This document shows positions 45,597-54,997 of a DNA stretch of 64,000 bases, in pieces. The stretch is from Cytophagales bacterium Alg240-R148. GTDB taxonomy: Bacteria > Bacteroidota > Bacteroidia > Cytophagales > Cyclobacteriaceae. The notes under the pieces are model-generated. The model worked only from the letters and a program-made list of their open reading frames with translations, was not told the origin of the DNA and made no database searches. Every line of letters starts with the position of its first letter. Within the stretch, counting starts at the first letter, position 1. Location: NCBI GenBank assembly GCA_900537185.1, contig LS999826.1:496001-560000 (forward strand). Reading direction: 5' to 3'. Both the position numbers and the translations under genes were made by a program.

Positions 45597-47201
45597 TTAT
45601 CCCTGTTTTTCTAAAAGGTCGTTTATTTCTTTAATTGCCTCATCCAGATCGTTGCTGGCACTTTTAAGCATTTCTCGAAAATGAAGGCTCTCTTCTCCAG
45701 GAAGCTCGTAGTCAATAATGTTCATCAATCCAATAATTCTGGCTAGTGGCCCTCTTACTTTGTGTGCGTTGGAAAATGCATAATCTCTTAATTGATCGTT
45801 CTGATTTTTTATTATTTTAGATCGTTGGTGGACCATATCTTCCAAGTTGTCATTTATTAATTTTATGCGCTCATTCGATGATTTTATTTCTTCACTTTGC
45901 TCAATTATAAGCCGATTCTTTTTAATGAGGGCTCGGTTGGTTTTGGTTTTAAATTGATAGGCTTGATATGAAAAAAAGACAAGTACCAATAATACCCCTC
46001 CGCCAATGGCTATTAGAATGTTGATGTATTTTTGCTGCTGAATTTGATTTTCCTTGAGCCGCATTTGGTCCTTCAGCAAATTGTTTTCTTTGTTTTTATT
46101 CTTGGTTTCTTGCTCTACTTGGTAGTTAACCAATTTTGACATGAGAATGGAATTGTACCTCTTATTGAAAATCTTCCAGTTTTTGGATTGAAATTCATAG
46201 GCTTTTTTGAGCTCATTTCTTTCAAAATAAATAGAGGCAATGGTTCTGGCTATGTGGGAAATGTCTTCAATGTAAAACTGTTCTTTGATGGTCAAGTCGA
46301 TTAACTCAGACCCGTATTTAATAACACTGTCGGGCATTTGTTTTTCATTGTAAATCATCGAAAGCGTACTTAAATACAATATTTTATCGGAGACGGAGTT
46401 GGAGGTTTTTATATATTCATAAGACTGATGAAGGTGGTCTTCGCTTAAGGATAGGTTTTTTTTCAATAGATGCGTTTGTGCCAGTCTGTTGTGAATGTAA
46501 GCCAGATAACGGCTTTCTTGGGGTGCTTTGTACTGGATGAAATTGAGAAGGGAGTCGTAAATAATTACCGCCGAATCAAGTTCCCCTTTTGATTTGTAAA
46601 CCGTAGCAATATTAATGTACGGGGCCAAATAAGGGACTGACTTTTTGGAGCCATATTCAATGGCTTTTAAATAAGAATGGTGGGCAATGTTGTGGTTTTC
46701 AAAGCTTCTGTACACTTCTCCTTTTATATTCCAAAACTTGGCAAGAATATCAAAATCCTCTAATTCTTGGTATTGTTCTATGTATTTCTGTGCCAATTGA
46801 AGGGAAACAACATAGTCCTCTGCGAGCGTGAGGTGCCGATATGCAGCTTCTAAATACACCTGGCTTATAAGAGAGTCTTTTAATACTGTTCGATATTGAG
46901 AGTCAATTTCATTTAAAAGGCCATTTAGATTTTCTACATTATTGGCTTTTTTTATTTTACACAAAACGAGTAAACCTTCTCCATAGGGGTATTGGTGGCC
47001 CAACATAACACGCCGCAAAGAATCTATGTTGGCAGAGTAGGTGGCCGAGTCTAAGTTCTGATAAATGATGTTTTTAGCATATTGGTTGATTGCAATAGAA
47101 TCTTCTGTTGAAACGCCATTAACCGACTCCTGAGCACTAGTCGAAATCGGAAAGCTGAATATTAAAAATACGAATAAGAGAAATTTTAGTGGTTTACCCA
47201 T
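45597..47201 (-). CDS. Second TPR membrane protein with kinase-like H-box but no ATPase domain
   Basis: A 534-residue protein built like the one at 9825-11324: signal sequence (1-23), TPR-like helices (about 30-355), a membrane segment near 400-418 (INILIAIGGGVLLVLVFF), a coiled coil, then FSNAHKVRGPLARIIGLMNI with His480 in the phospho-acceptor place, and an end 55 residues later. The Arg, Gly-Pro and Arg of the box are shared between the two proteins, so this is a conserved design and not a truncated kinase. The partner kinase or regulator is unknown. It is convergent with the PH-like gene. Confidence 0.75.
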   Translation of the reverse strand: MGKPLKFLLFVFLIFSFPISTSAQESVNGVSTEDSIAINQYAKNIIYQNLDSATYSANIDSLRRVMLGHQYPYGEGLLVLCKIKKANNVENLNGLLNEIDSQYRTVLKDSLISQVYLEAAYRHLTLAEDYVVSLQLAQKYIEQYQELEDFDILAKFWNIKGEVYRSFENHNIAHHSYLKAIEYGSKKSVPYLAPYINIATVYKSKGELDSAVIIYDSLLNFIQYKAPQESRYLAYIHNRLAQTHLLKKNLSLSEDHLHQSYEYIKTSNSVSDKILYLSTLSMIYNEKQMPDSVIKYGSELIDLTIKEQFYIEDISHIARTIASIYFERNELKKAYEFQSKNWKIFNKRYNSILMSKLVNYQVEQETKNKNKENNLLKDQMRLKENQIQQQKYINILIAIGGGVLLVLVFFSYQAYQFKTKTNRALIKKNRLIIEQSEEIKSSNERIKLINDNLEDMVHQRSKIIKNQNDQLRDYAFSNAHKVRGPLARIIGLMNIIDYELPGEESLHFREMLKSASNDLDEAIKEINDLLEKQG

Positions 47202-47411
47202 ATGCTACAATACCTAGGCATAAGGTAATCAAAATGTAGATAAAATTCAATATGGAGGTTTTCGTTTGGTGGTGTCTACCACTTTATTGTGGCATTGCCC
47301 CCCAAAAAAAATAGAAGCTATCAAGCATTGTAAATACCGTTGTTGTAAGGATTTTGCAGCTTAATCGAATTTTGTTGTTTAAATTTTAGAATTTGCTGAT
47401 ATTCCCCAAAT

Positions 47412-48044
47412 ATGATAGAAGTTAGTGGGCTACAGTTTCAATACAACAAGCAAGAACAACTGGATTTTCCGGACCTTCGCTTGCCGCCTAAAGAACATGC
47501 AATAATTCTTGGTCAGTCTGGATCAGGAAAAACTACTTACCTGCACATGTTGGCAGGGTTAAAGAAACCCCAGGCCGGTCAGATTGTTTATGGGGATACA
47601 GCCTTGACAGAATTGAGCGGGAAACGATTGGACAAATTCAGAGGGCAAAAAATTGGGATGGTATTTCAAGTCCCACATTTAATTGCTGCCCTCACGGTTT
47701 CGGAGAATATTATGCTGGCTTCCAAATTGTCTGGTATTTCGGTTCCAAGGGAGGAGCTCGATGGTCTGTTAGAAGAACTTGGTTTAAGTAAGAAAAAAAA
47801 TGCCAAGATTCAAGCTCTTTCAGAGGGACAAAAACAAAGGGTTTCGATTGCTCGGGCATTAATTAAAAAGCCTCAAGTGTTGTTGGCAGATGAACCCACC
47901 TCAGCTTTGGACGATAGAAATGCAGAAAATGTTATTGGATTGTTCCTGGAAATGGCCAACCAACACGGGACTTCCTTGTTGGTTACTACACACGATAAGA
48001 GAATAAAAAGTGATTTTAAGAATTTTGTAACGATTGGAGCATGA
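47412..48044 (+). CDS. LolD/MacB-type ABC transporter ATPase
   Basis: A 210-residue ATP-binding subunit. Walker A is GQSGSGKTT near residue 35, the Q-loop is in MVFQVPHL, the signature is LSEGQKQRVSIARAL, Walker B is LLADEPTSALD, and a His-switch follows in VTTHD. It belongs to the group working with FtsX-type permeases, and the next gene is such a permease, overlapping it by four bases (48041-48044). Confidence 0.93.
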   Translation: MIEVSGLQFQYNKQEQLDFPDLRLPPKEHAIILGQSGSGKTTYLHMLAGLKKPQAGQIVYGDTALTELSGKRLDKFRGQKIGMVFQVPHLIAALTVSENIMLASKLSGISVPREELDGLLEELGLSKKKNAKIQALSEGQKQRVSIARALIKKPQVLLADEPTSALDDRNAENVIGLFLEMANQHGTSLLVTTHDKRIKSDFKNFVTIGA

Positions 48045-49318
48045 ACATACTGCGTTTGCCTTTTAAATATTTAATGGCCAAGCCATTGAGTACCGTGCTC
48101 AATGTGTTGTTGTTTGCCTTTGGTATAGGAATTATTAATTTACTAATAATTGCCAACAAACAAGTGAGTAATAATTTGGTAAACAATGCCAAAGGCATTG
48201 ATATGGTAGTAGGGGCAAAGGGAAGTCCTCTTCAGATAATTCTTTGTAGTATTTTTCACATTGACTTTCCAACAGGCAACATTCAACTTTATGAAGCAGA
48301 GCAATTGGCAAGAAAGAGGTTGGTGAAAAATGTGATTCCTTTGGCACTAGGAGATAGTTACCAAGGAAGCAGAATTGTGGGTACCACAGCGGCTTATGTT
48401 GCGCATTATAATGGTGTTTTAGATAAAGGGGATCTGTTTCATAACGATTTGGAAGTTGTATTGGGATCCAATACTGCGGAAAAACTGGGGCTAACTGTTG
48501 GCAGTACTTTTACAGGCCAACATGGTATGTCGGAAGGTGCGTATGACCATGAAGGGCATGCCTACCAAGTAGTAGGGGTGTTAAAATTGTCGGGAACTGT
48601 TTTGGACGATTTAATCCTGTGTTCGGTACCGTCTGTTTGGGAAATGCATGCCGAAGAGGAGGTGCATGACCCACACGAGGCACACGAGGCACATGAAGGA
48701 CACGAAACACATGCGCAAGAAGAAAAAAGGTTGAAAGTCGTGTCTGATTTGCATCGATCCGATTTAGATAGCAGCATGCAGATTACTAGTATGTTGGTTC
48801 AATTCAGGTCGCCAATGGGCGCAGTACAATTGCCCAGAATGATCAATGAAAAGACCAATATGCAAGCAGCTATTCCCGCATTTGAAATTACACGGTTAAT
48901 CTCTATAATGGGAAATGCCATTTCTGTAATGAATGCCCTAGGGATAGTGCTGGTAGCCGTAGCGTTGTTGAGTGTATTTATAAGTTTGTTTAACGCTTTA
49001 AAAGAAAGAAAATACGATTTGGCAATTTTAAGGACAATGGGAGGAACTCCTATATTTTTGCTGTCGCTAATTGTAGTAGAAGGTATGCTGCTCATGTTTT
49101 TTGGATGTTCCTTGGGTATATTATTGGTACATGGCGGATTAGAATTGGCATTAAATTCGTTAGATACATTACAGAAATCTGGTATTGATGGCACCATTTT
49201 CTACCGGGAAGAGCTTTATATTGTGCTAATGGCTTTGTTGGCTGGAGTTGTGGTGGCCATTATTCCAGCCGTTGCAGCTTATAAAACGGATATTTCAAAA
49301 ATTTTAGGAGATAAATGA
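48041..49318 (+). CDS. FtsX-type ABC permease with a histidine-rich periplasmic loop
   Basis: A 425-residue permease: one N-terminal membrane helix (about 17-40), a large periplasmic domain (about 45-280) and three C-terminal helices (about 290-420). Within the domain, residues 203-226 carry seven His among many Asp and Glu (MHAEEEVHDPHEAHEAHEGH and on), preceded by GAYDHEGHAY. Such runs bind transition metals in other proteins. The encoding DNA is a run of near-identical codon triplets. It is coupled to the ATPase gene and to the DUF3299-like gene by overlaps, so the three form one unit. Confidence 0.9.
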   Translation: MNILRLPFKYLMAKPLSTVLNVLLFAFGIGIINLLIIANKQVSNNLVNNAKGIDMVVGAKGSPLQIILCSIFHIDFPTGNIQLYEAEQLARKRLVKNVIPLALGDSYQGSRIVGTTAAYVAHYNGVLDKGDLFHNDLEVVLGSNTAEKLGLTVGSTFTGQHGMSEGAYDHEGHAYQVVGVLKLSGTVLDDLILCSVPSVWEMHAEEEVHDPHEAHEAHEGHETHAQEEKRLKVVSDLHRSDLDSSMQITSMLVQFRSPMGAVQLPRMINEKTNMQAAIPAFEITRLISIMGNAISVMNALGIVLVAVALLSVFISLFNALKERKYDLAILRTMGGTPIFLLSLIVVEGMLLMFFGCSLGILLVHGGLELALNSLDTLQKSGIDGTIFYREELYIVLMALLAGVVVAIIPAVAAYKTDISKILGDK

Positions 49319-49776
49319 TGAAGAAAATTGGATACATAATGCTGTTGGTGCTTTTGCCCTTATTAGGCACCTCTCAAAACATGACCTACAAGGGGCTGCC
49401 ATCCATAACATGGCCTAAACTTTACAAAGTGACCTATGAAACCGTTGAGGACGAACTGGGCGAATATGAAAAACCCATTTTTAGTGCTACGGTTAAAAAA
49501 ATGGAAAATAAAGTAATTACAGTAGAGGGATATATGATGCCATTCGATGGTACAAAAACTAAAAGGTTTATTTTAACCTCTCTTCCTGTGAATGCTTGTT
49601 TTTTCTGCGGGAATGGCGGGCCTGAATCCGTAATTCAAGTGCAAAGTGCTCAGTGGATTACCTATACAGACCAACCCATTGAAATAAAGGGAAAATTAGT
49701 ACTTAACGATTCCAATCCAGATGAAATGATTTATTTATTGGACGAAGCTGAGTTTATTGGTGTATTAAAATTTTAA
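49315..49776 (+). CDS. Secreted DUF3299-like protein of the ABC operon
   Basis: A 153-residue exported protein with a short signal peptide (cut near LGTSQ). It has an OB-like strand pattern and a conserved-looking segment KRFILTSLPVNACFFCGNGG with two Cys, and ends in strands (EIKGKLVLNDSN). It resembles DUF3299, found next to ABC transporters with His-rich components. The first ATG (49315) overlaps the permease stop; the next one (49318) would work equally. A periplasmic accessory role in metal handling is inference. Confidence 0.65.
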   Translation: MMKKIGYIMLLVLLPLLGTSQNMTYKGLPSITWPKLYKVTYETVEDELGEYEKPIFSATVKKMENKVITVEGYMMPFDGTKTKRFILTSLPVNACFFCGNGGPESVIQVQSAQWITYTDQPIEIKGKLVLNDSNPDEMIYLLDEAEFIGVLKF

Positions 49777-49808
49777 TCGCTCTAAATTAATGGGCTGCAT
49801 TTTTGAAC

Positions 49809-49845
49809 AAAAAAAAGGGATGGCGCTTGCGCCATCCCTTTTTTT
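49809..49845. terminator. Bidirectional terminator
   Basis: GGGATGGCGC and GCGCCATCCC form a perfect stem flanked by A8 and T7. It separates the convergent ABC operon and the M28 peptidase. Confidence 0.9.
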
Positions 49846-51205
49846 ATAAACCATGTTGGTCCAATAAGTAAAGCATAGCAGCCATGCCTCCAGCCCCTAA
49901 ATGAAGTTCTCTTTTATTTACTTTGTCGAAAGTGTCGATTGCAGTGTGGTGAATTTTAAAATACCGTTGAGAATCAGGTAGAAGGCCCATTAAAGGCACT
50001 CCTTGTGGTGCCAATGGACTAATGTCTGCCCCTCCTCCTTTTTGGCTGAAATCAAAAAAACCATACGGCGATAGAACGCTTTGCCACCCTTGTATTTTTT
50101 TTCTTTGTTCTTCGGTTGCAGATATGGTAAAGCCCCTCGGTGTAAATCCCCCACGGTCAGATTCGATTGCTGCTAGGTGCGTTTCTTTGTTGGCCAAAGC
50201 TTGTTTGGCATATTCACGGCCTCCACGGAGCCCGTTTTCTTCATTCATAAACATTACAGCTCTTATGGTTCTTTTAGGCTGTATGCCCAAAGCCTTGAAT
50301 ATTCTAAGCGCTTCAATGGACTGAACACAGCCAGAACCATCGTCATGGGCACCTTCACCATTGTCCCATGAATCCAGATGCCCCCCTACCACTATGTATT
50401 CATTAGGAAATTCTGAACCCTTGATTTCCCCTATCACATTATAAGATAATTTATCTTCTAATACTTGGCAATGGGTTTCAAAGTAAAGCTCTACCGTACC
50501 TGCAGCAACCACTTTGCTTAGTAAGTTGGCATGGTTGGTACTTACCGCTATGGCAGGTATTTTGGGTACATTTAGTGCGTAATTAAGCGCTCCAGTATGT
50601 GGGTGGTCATCATCAAAGGAACCCATCGACCGAACAATAACGCCAATTGCTCCAAGTTTTGCAGCTTCAGATGCGCCTGCTCCCCTTTGATTGACAGCTC
50701 CACCATAGGCTTTAAAAGTACTAAAATGGGTTTGGTCAAATGGTCTGTTGAAAAAGACAATTTTACCTTCGATATTCTTTTTACCAAGGGCTTTAAGCGC
50801 ATCAAAAGTTTTCACTTCTACCACTGTGCCAAAAACCCCTTTTGGCCCTGTGCCAATAGAATTACCAATAGCGGTTATGTTTAAGTTAATAGTACCCATA
50901 GTAGAGTTGGCTATAATCGCTTTTTCGGGTTGTCCCCGTTCCCAGTGGGGTACCATAACTTCTTGTAGGTATACTTTGTCAAATTCGTAGGACTCCATTA
51001 CTTGTTTGGCCCATTCTACTGCGGCGGCAGCTTCTGGAGACCCTGCCAACCGACCACCGATGTCCTTTGTTAAAACACGGAGCTGGTCATAAGCCTCACC
51101 ATGCACAAGGGCTTCATCGAATATTTTTTTTACTACAGTTTCGTCGTTGTTTTGCGCCCAAACCAGGCATGGGATTAAGAATAGTAGAAGAATAATTTTT
51201 TTCAT
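49844..51205 (-). CDS. Secreted M28-family zinc peptidase
   Basis: A 453-residue protein with signal peptide (MKKIILLLFLIPCLVWAQ), a protease-associated (PA) insert (about 110-245) and the co-catalytic peptidase domain. Metal ligands are visible in GGHLDSWDNGEGAHDDGSG (first His and Asp, bridging Asp), MNEENG (catalytic Glu and metal Glu), and HHTAIDTFD near the end. The family removes amino acids from peptides outside the cytoplasm. It is monocistronic. Confidence 0.93.
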   Translation of the reverse strand: MKKIILLLFLIPCLVWAQNNDETVVKKIFDEALVHGEAYDQLRVLTKDIGGRLAGSPEAAAAVEWAKQVMESYEFDKVYLQEVMVPHWERGQPEKAIIANSTMGTINLNITAIGNSIGTGPKGVFGTVVEVKTFDALKALGKKNIEGKIVFFNRPFDQTHFSTFKAYGGAVNQRGAGASEAAKLGAIGVIVRSMGSFDDDHPHTGALNYALNVPKIPAIAVSTNHANLLSKVVAAGTVELYFETHCQVLEDKLSYNVIGEIKGSEFPNEYIVVGGHLDSWDNGEGAHDDGSGCVQSIEALRIFKALGIQPKRTIRAVMFMNEENGLRGGREYAKQALANKETHLAAIESDRGGFTPRGFTISATEEQRKKIQGWQSVLSPYGFFDFSQKGGGADISPLAPQGVPLMGLLPDSQRYFKIHHTAIDTFDKVNKRELHLGAGGMAAMLYLLDQHGL

Positions 51206-51392
51206 GGTTGTGTAAATTATTTAAACGATGCTAACATCAGAAATAAATAGTTATAAACAAAAAAGGAGTTCAATTATAGCGATTTTTTGTTGTGTGCGGT
51301 GCTTAACAATATGGTAACGCAATCATAAAGCCATAAGCAATCAAAATGCTCTGCCATTCTATATTTTTGAGTGATTTTTTATAGAAGAATAG

Positions 51393-53252
51393 ATGTTGTT
51401 GAAAAGTAAAACCATTCAGAATAGGATATTGTCCGGATTTTTAACCCTTTCGTTCATTACTTTGGTTATTATCGGGATATCGGCTTACCAACTCAAAAAA
51501 ACAGAACGCATCAATAGTTTTGAGAAAAGGATCGACCATTTGCAAATTTTAACCCTACATTATTTTAACAGAGCCACTTCATTTTTGGAGGATGAATCTG
51601 TTAATCCAAGTTACTTTAAAACAGGTGAAAGTCCTTTTTTAAGCGATATGGATAGTATTTACGCAGAGATTCAATTGGAAATGGAGGCAATTGAAAATCA
51701 AGTGGAAGAATTAAATTTTCCAATAGGTAAAGATATTCAAGATATTGAAACCTCCTTGCAAGCTTATAAAAACACCTTTTCTCAACTTACACAGCTCATG
51801 GAGCAACGTGGGTTCAAAGATTATGGTCTTGAAGGGAAAATGCGTGGTTTTGCACACCAACTAGAAGAGTTTCCTACACTTATAGGAAAAGAAGAAGTAC
51901 TTACCTTAAGGCGGCACGAAAAAGACTATTTTCTTAGGAACGACCCAAGGTACATAGAGAAATTAAATGTTTTGTGCGAAAGGTTGTTACAAGAGTCGAA
52001 AAAGGTAAAGGGAGCCGATACCATAAGGACCCTTATTTTAGCCTATAATAAAACTTTTAACCAATTGGCCGATGTGGAAGCCTTGATTGGATTGGCCAGT
52101 GATAAGGGAGTGAAAAGTGAGTTGAAGAAGCACAATAACGATATTGTATTGCTTTTTCAAAGGCTTTCGGTTAACTCAAGCAACCATGCAACTGCCATAA
52201 TCAATACTGGAAAATGGGTGTATTTGTTGGCCATAGCGATTACAATAATTTTGTGTTTTTTGATCAGCTATTTGGTTGCTACCAAATTATCAAAACCAAT
52301 TACAAGGCTTTCTGAATTTATCCAAAATGCGATAGAGGAAAATAAAATATCAGATTATACCCCTGTAATCAAAAACAAAGACACTGAAATTGGCATTTTG
52401 GCACACTCTTTTCAGAAGTTAATGAAAAAAACCAGGGTGCAGGTTCAAGAAATCAATGAGCAAACCGAACAACTGACCACCCAAAACAAAACTTTGCGCA
52501 AGTTAAATTCAGAGCTGGATCATTTTCTGTATTCTACCGCACACGATCTAAGGAGTCCTTTAACTTCCTTACTAGGATTGCTGCACTTGGCTCAATTGGA
52601 TAACAAACAACCAGAAGTGGAAGGGTATTTTACCATGATGAAAAACAGCATCAATAAAATGGAAGGGTTTATTGCTGAACTTGTGGATTATGCCAAAAAC
52701 AAAAACCAACTTTTGGTCAATCAAAAAATAGAGTTAAAACCCTTGGTGCAAGAAGTATACGACAATCTTAAATATTACCCGAACGGCCAGCTTTTAAGTT
52801 TTGAAATTAAAGAAACCGGAGAGCCCTATTTCTATTCGGATTTTACTCGGTTAAAAATAATATTGAACAATTTGATTTCCAATGCTATACGGTATATGGA
52901 TATGAATAAAAAGCAACCATTTGTAAATGTTTTGCTTAATTATTCAGGGAAAATGGTGACCATCGTTGTATCCGACAATGGAATAGGCATAGGGAAGGTA
53001 CACCTCAACAAAATTTTTGATATGTTTTATAGAGCGAGCGAAGACAGTCGGGGTTCCGGCTTGGGTTTGTTCATTTTAAAAGAAGCTCTGGAGCGCCTCG
53101 GAGGTAAAATAAAAGTAGAATCAGAACAAGGCATAGGTACAGTTTTTACCATTGCCATTCCAAATAAATGGGGGGATGGGGTTTCGGAAGAAGAAATTCT
53201 GGAGGCCACACGCCTGAGCAAAGCCTTTCATTTATTGGGTGTTGCACCTTAA
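51393..53252 (+). CDS. Orphan membrane sensor histidine kinase
   Basis: A 619-residue kinase: membrane helix (about 12-32), a helical periplasmic sensor (35-270), membrane helix (about 277-298), HAMP (about 300-352), coiled coil, H-box STAHDLRSPLTSLLGLL with His384, and a complete catalytic domain with N-box NNLISNAIRYM, DNGIGIG and GSGLGLFI. No regulator gene is adjacent. Its H-box region resembles the two TPR/H-box proteins of this window. A TATTTTTG -7-like element lies at 51362-51369. Confidence 0.93.
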   Translation: MLLKSKTIQNRILSGFLTLSFITLVIIGISAYQLKKTERINSFEKRIDHLQILTLHYFNRATSFLEDESVNPSYFKTGESPFLSDMDSIYAEIQLEMEAIENQVEELNFPIGKDIQDIETSLQAYKNTFSQLTQLMEQRGFKDYGLEGKMRGFAHQLEEFPTLIGKEEVLTLRRHEKDYFLRNDPRYIEKLNVLCERLLQESKKVKGADTIRTLILAYNKTFNQLADVEALIGLASDKGVKSELKKHNNDIVLLFQRLSVNSSNHATAIINTGKWVYLLAIAITIILCFLISYLVATKLSKPITRLSEFIQNAIEENKISDYTPVIKNKDTEIGILAHSFQKLMKKTRVQVQEINEQTEQLTTQNKTLRKLNSELDHFLYSTAHDLRSPLTSLLGLLHLAQLDNKQPEVEGYFTMMKNSINKMEGFIAELVDYAKNKNQLLVNQKIELKPLVQEVYDNLKYYPNGQLLSFEIKETGEPYFYSDFTRLKIILNNLISNAIRYMDMNKKQPFVNVLLNYSGKMVTIVVSDNGIGIGKVHLNKIFDMFYRASEDSRGSGLGLFILKEALERLGGKIKVESEQGIGTVFTIAIPNKWGDGVSEEEILEATRLSKAFHLLGVAP

Positions 53253-53299
53253 ACATCGGAACTTTCACATCCTATGTGGTAGAAGTCCAATAGTTTCCT

Positions 53300-53307
53300 T
53301 ACCTTTG
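53300..53307 (+). promoter_or_regulatory. -7-like element before the SulP gene
   Basis: TACCTTTG fits TAnnTTTG, 46 bases before the GTG start. The -33 region has no good TTTG. Confidence 0.4.
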
Positions 53308-53353
53308 CAGGCTTGAATTCGAGCTTGACAACATTAAAACAGGATATAAAAAA

Positions 53354-54943
53354 GTGAAATTTTCTTTTATTGATAAAAACCAAGGGAGCATCAAAGACGA
53401 TGTACTTTCAGGACTTACAGTTGCACTGGCCTTGGTGCCTGAAGCAGTAGCATTTGCTTTTGTTGCAGGTATTTCTCCTATTGTAGGATTGTACGGAGCC
53501 TTTATGATGGGGTTGATCACTGCCTTATTCGGAGGGAGGCCTGGAATGATTTCAGGAGCAACAGGTGCATTGGCTGTGGTAATGGTCCACTTGGTGAAAG
53601 AAGGGAACACTATGGGCCCTGCTGGAGCAGAAACAGGGCTTCAGTATTTGTTTGCCACGTTGATACTGGCAGGTGTATTGCAAGCATTGGCAGGGTATTT
53701 CAAACTCGGTAAATTTGTTAGAATGATTCCGCATCCAGTAATGATGGGATTTGTGAATGGATTGGCTATTGTAATATTTACTTCTCAGATTGGAATGTTC
53801 AAAACTGGAGGAGAATTTTTAGAAGGAATGCCTTTGTATACGATGTTGGGCTTAGTAGCACTTACTATGGCCATAATGATTTTTCTACCCATGTTAACAA
53901 AAAAAGTTCCTGCTGCCCTGATTGCCATAATAGTAGTTTCTTGTATCGTTATTTTTGGTGGAGTTGAAACAGAAACTGTGTTGTCTTTTATTAAGTCTGG
54001 TGGAGGAACAGGTATAAAAGCGGGGCTTCCGACCTTTTCGATTCCTGTAATTAATTTGAGTTTAGAAACATTGTATTTTATATTCCCTTATGCCGTTATT
54101 TTGGCTGCTATTGGTTTAATAGAGTCTTTAATGACCTTGACTCTGATAGATGAACTTACTGAAACACGTGGCAACGCGAACAAAGAATCGATGGCCCAAG
54201 GGTTGGCAAATATTGTAAATGGTTTTTTTGGTGGCATGGGAGGATGTGCCATGATTGGGCAAAGTATTATCAATATAAAATCGGGTGGTCGCGGTAGACT
54301 TTCTGGAATAGTAGCCGCCTTGGCTTTATTGGCATTTGTATTGTTTGGTTCTACTTATATTGAAATGGTGCCAATTGCTGCTCTGGTAGGCGTAATGTTT
54401 ATGGTTGTAATTGGAACCTTCGCCTGGAGTACTTTTAAGGTTTGGAATAAAATCCCAGTAGCGGATTTGGTAGTGATAGGCTTGGTGACCGTCTTAACAG
54501 TGATTTTTGATTTAGCTGTAGCAGTAATGGCAGGCGTGGTAGTGTCGGCCTTGGTTTTTGCCTGGGAAAATGCCATGAGAATCAGAGCTCGAAAACACAT
54601 TGATGCCCACGGCGTGAAACATTATGAAATATTTGGACCGTTGTTTTTTGGTTCCACTACTTTGTTTAATACCAAGTTTGATGTAGCCGAAGATCCTAAC
54701 GAAGTAATTATTGATTTCAAAGAATCAAAAGTTATGGACCAATCCGCCATTGAAGCCATTAATAAATTGGCAGAAAAATATCAGAAATTAGGGAAGAATA
54801 TTCATTTAAGACATTTGTCTTCGGATTGTATAGCCTTAATTAAAAAAGCAGAAAAAATTTGTGATGTGAATGTTTTAGAAGATCCTGATTATTTTGTGGC
54901 AATAGATAATTACAACACCATGTTGTCTAAAAAGAATAATTAG
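53354..54943 (+). CDS. SulP-family anion transporter with STAS domain
   Basis: A 529-residue transporter with 11-13 hydrophobic segments (about 15-410) and a C-terminal STAS domain (about 435-525). SulP signatures VALALVPEAVAFAFVAGISP and GLYGAFMMGLITALFGG are near the N-terminus. The family carries sulfate, bicarbonate or other anions; the substrate is not decidable here. The start is a GTG at 53354; no ATG lies upstream in frame and the next in-frame Met is inside a membrane helix. Confidence 0.9.
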   Translation: MKFSFIDKNQGSIKDDVLSGLTVALALVPEAVAFAFVAGISPIVGLYGAFMMGLITALFGGRPGMISGATGALAVVMVHLVKEGNTMGPAGAETGLQYLFATLILAGVLQALAGYFKLGKFVRMIPHPVMMGFVNGLAIVIFTSQIGMFKTGGEFLEGMPLYTMLGLVALTMAIMIFLPMLTKKVPAALIAIIVVSCIVIFGGVETETVLSFIKSGGGTGIKAGLPTFSIPVINLSLETLYFIFPYAVILAAIGLIESLMTLTLIDELTETRGNANKESMAQGLANIVNGFFGGMGGCAMIGQSIINIKSGGRGRLSGIVAALALLAFVLFGSTYIEMVPIAALVGVMFMVVIGTFAWSTFKVWNKIPVADLVVIGLVTVLTVIFDLAVAVMAGVVVSALVFAWENAMRIRARKHIDAHGVKHYEIFGPLFFGSTTLFNTKFDVAEDPNEVIIDFKESKVMDQSAIEAINKLAEKYQKLGKNIHLRHLSSDCIALIKKAEKICDVNVLEDPDYFVAIDNYNTMLSKKNN

Positions 54944-54960
54944 AAGCGCACAGTACAACG

Positions 54961-54997
54961 AAAAAAAAGCCTAGCTATACCAGCTGGGCTTTTTTTG
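54961..54997. terminator. Bidirectional terminator overlapping a stop codon
   Basis: AAAAAAGCCTAGCT pairs with AGCTGGGCTTTTTT (one T-G pair). It forms the 3' end of the DinB-like gene: the stop at 54975 lies in its arm and the codons before it in the loop and other arm. Confidence 0.8.

Noticed and set aside
45575-45600. GTGATACA as another regulator half-site
   Set aside because: It is a single half-site with no inverted partner, between two convergent genes.
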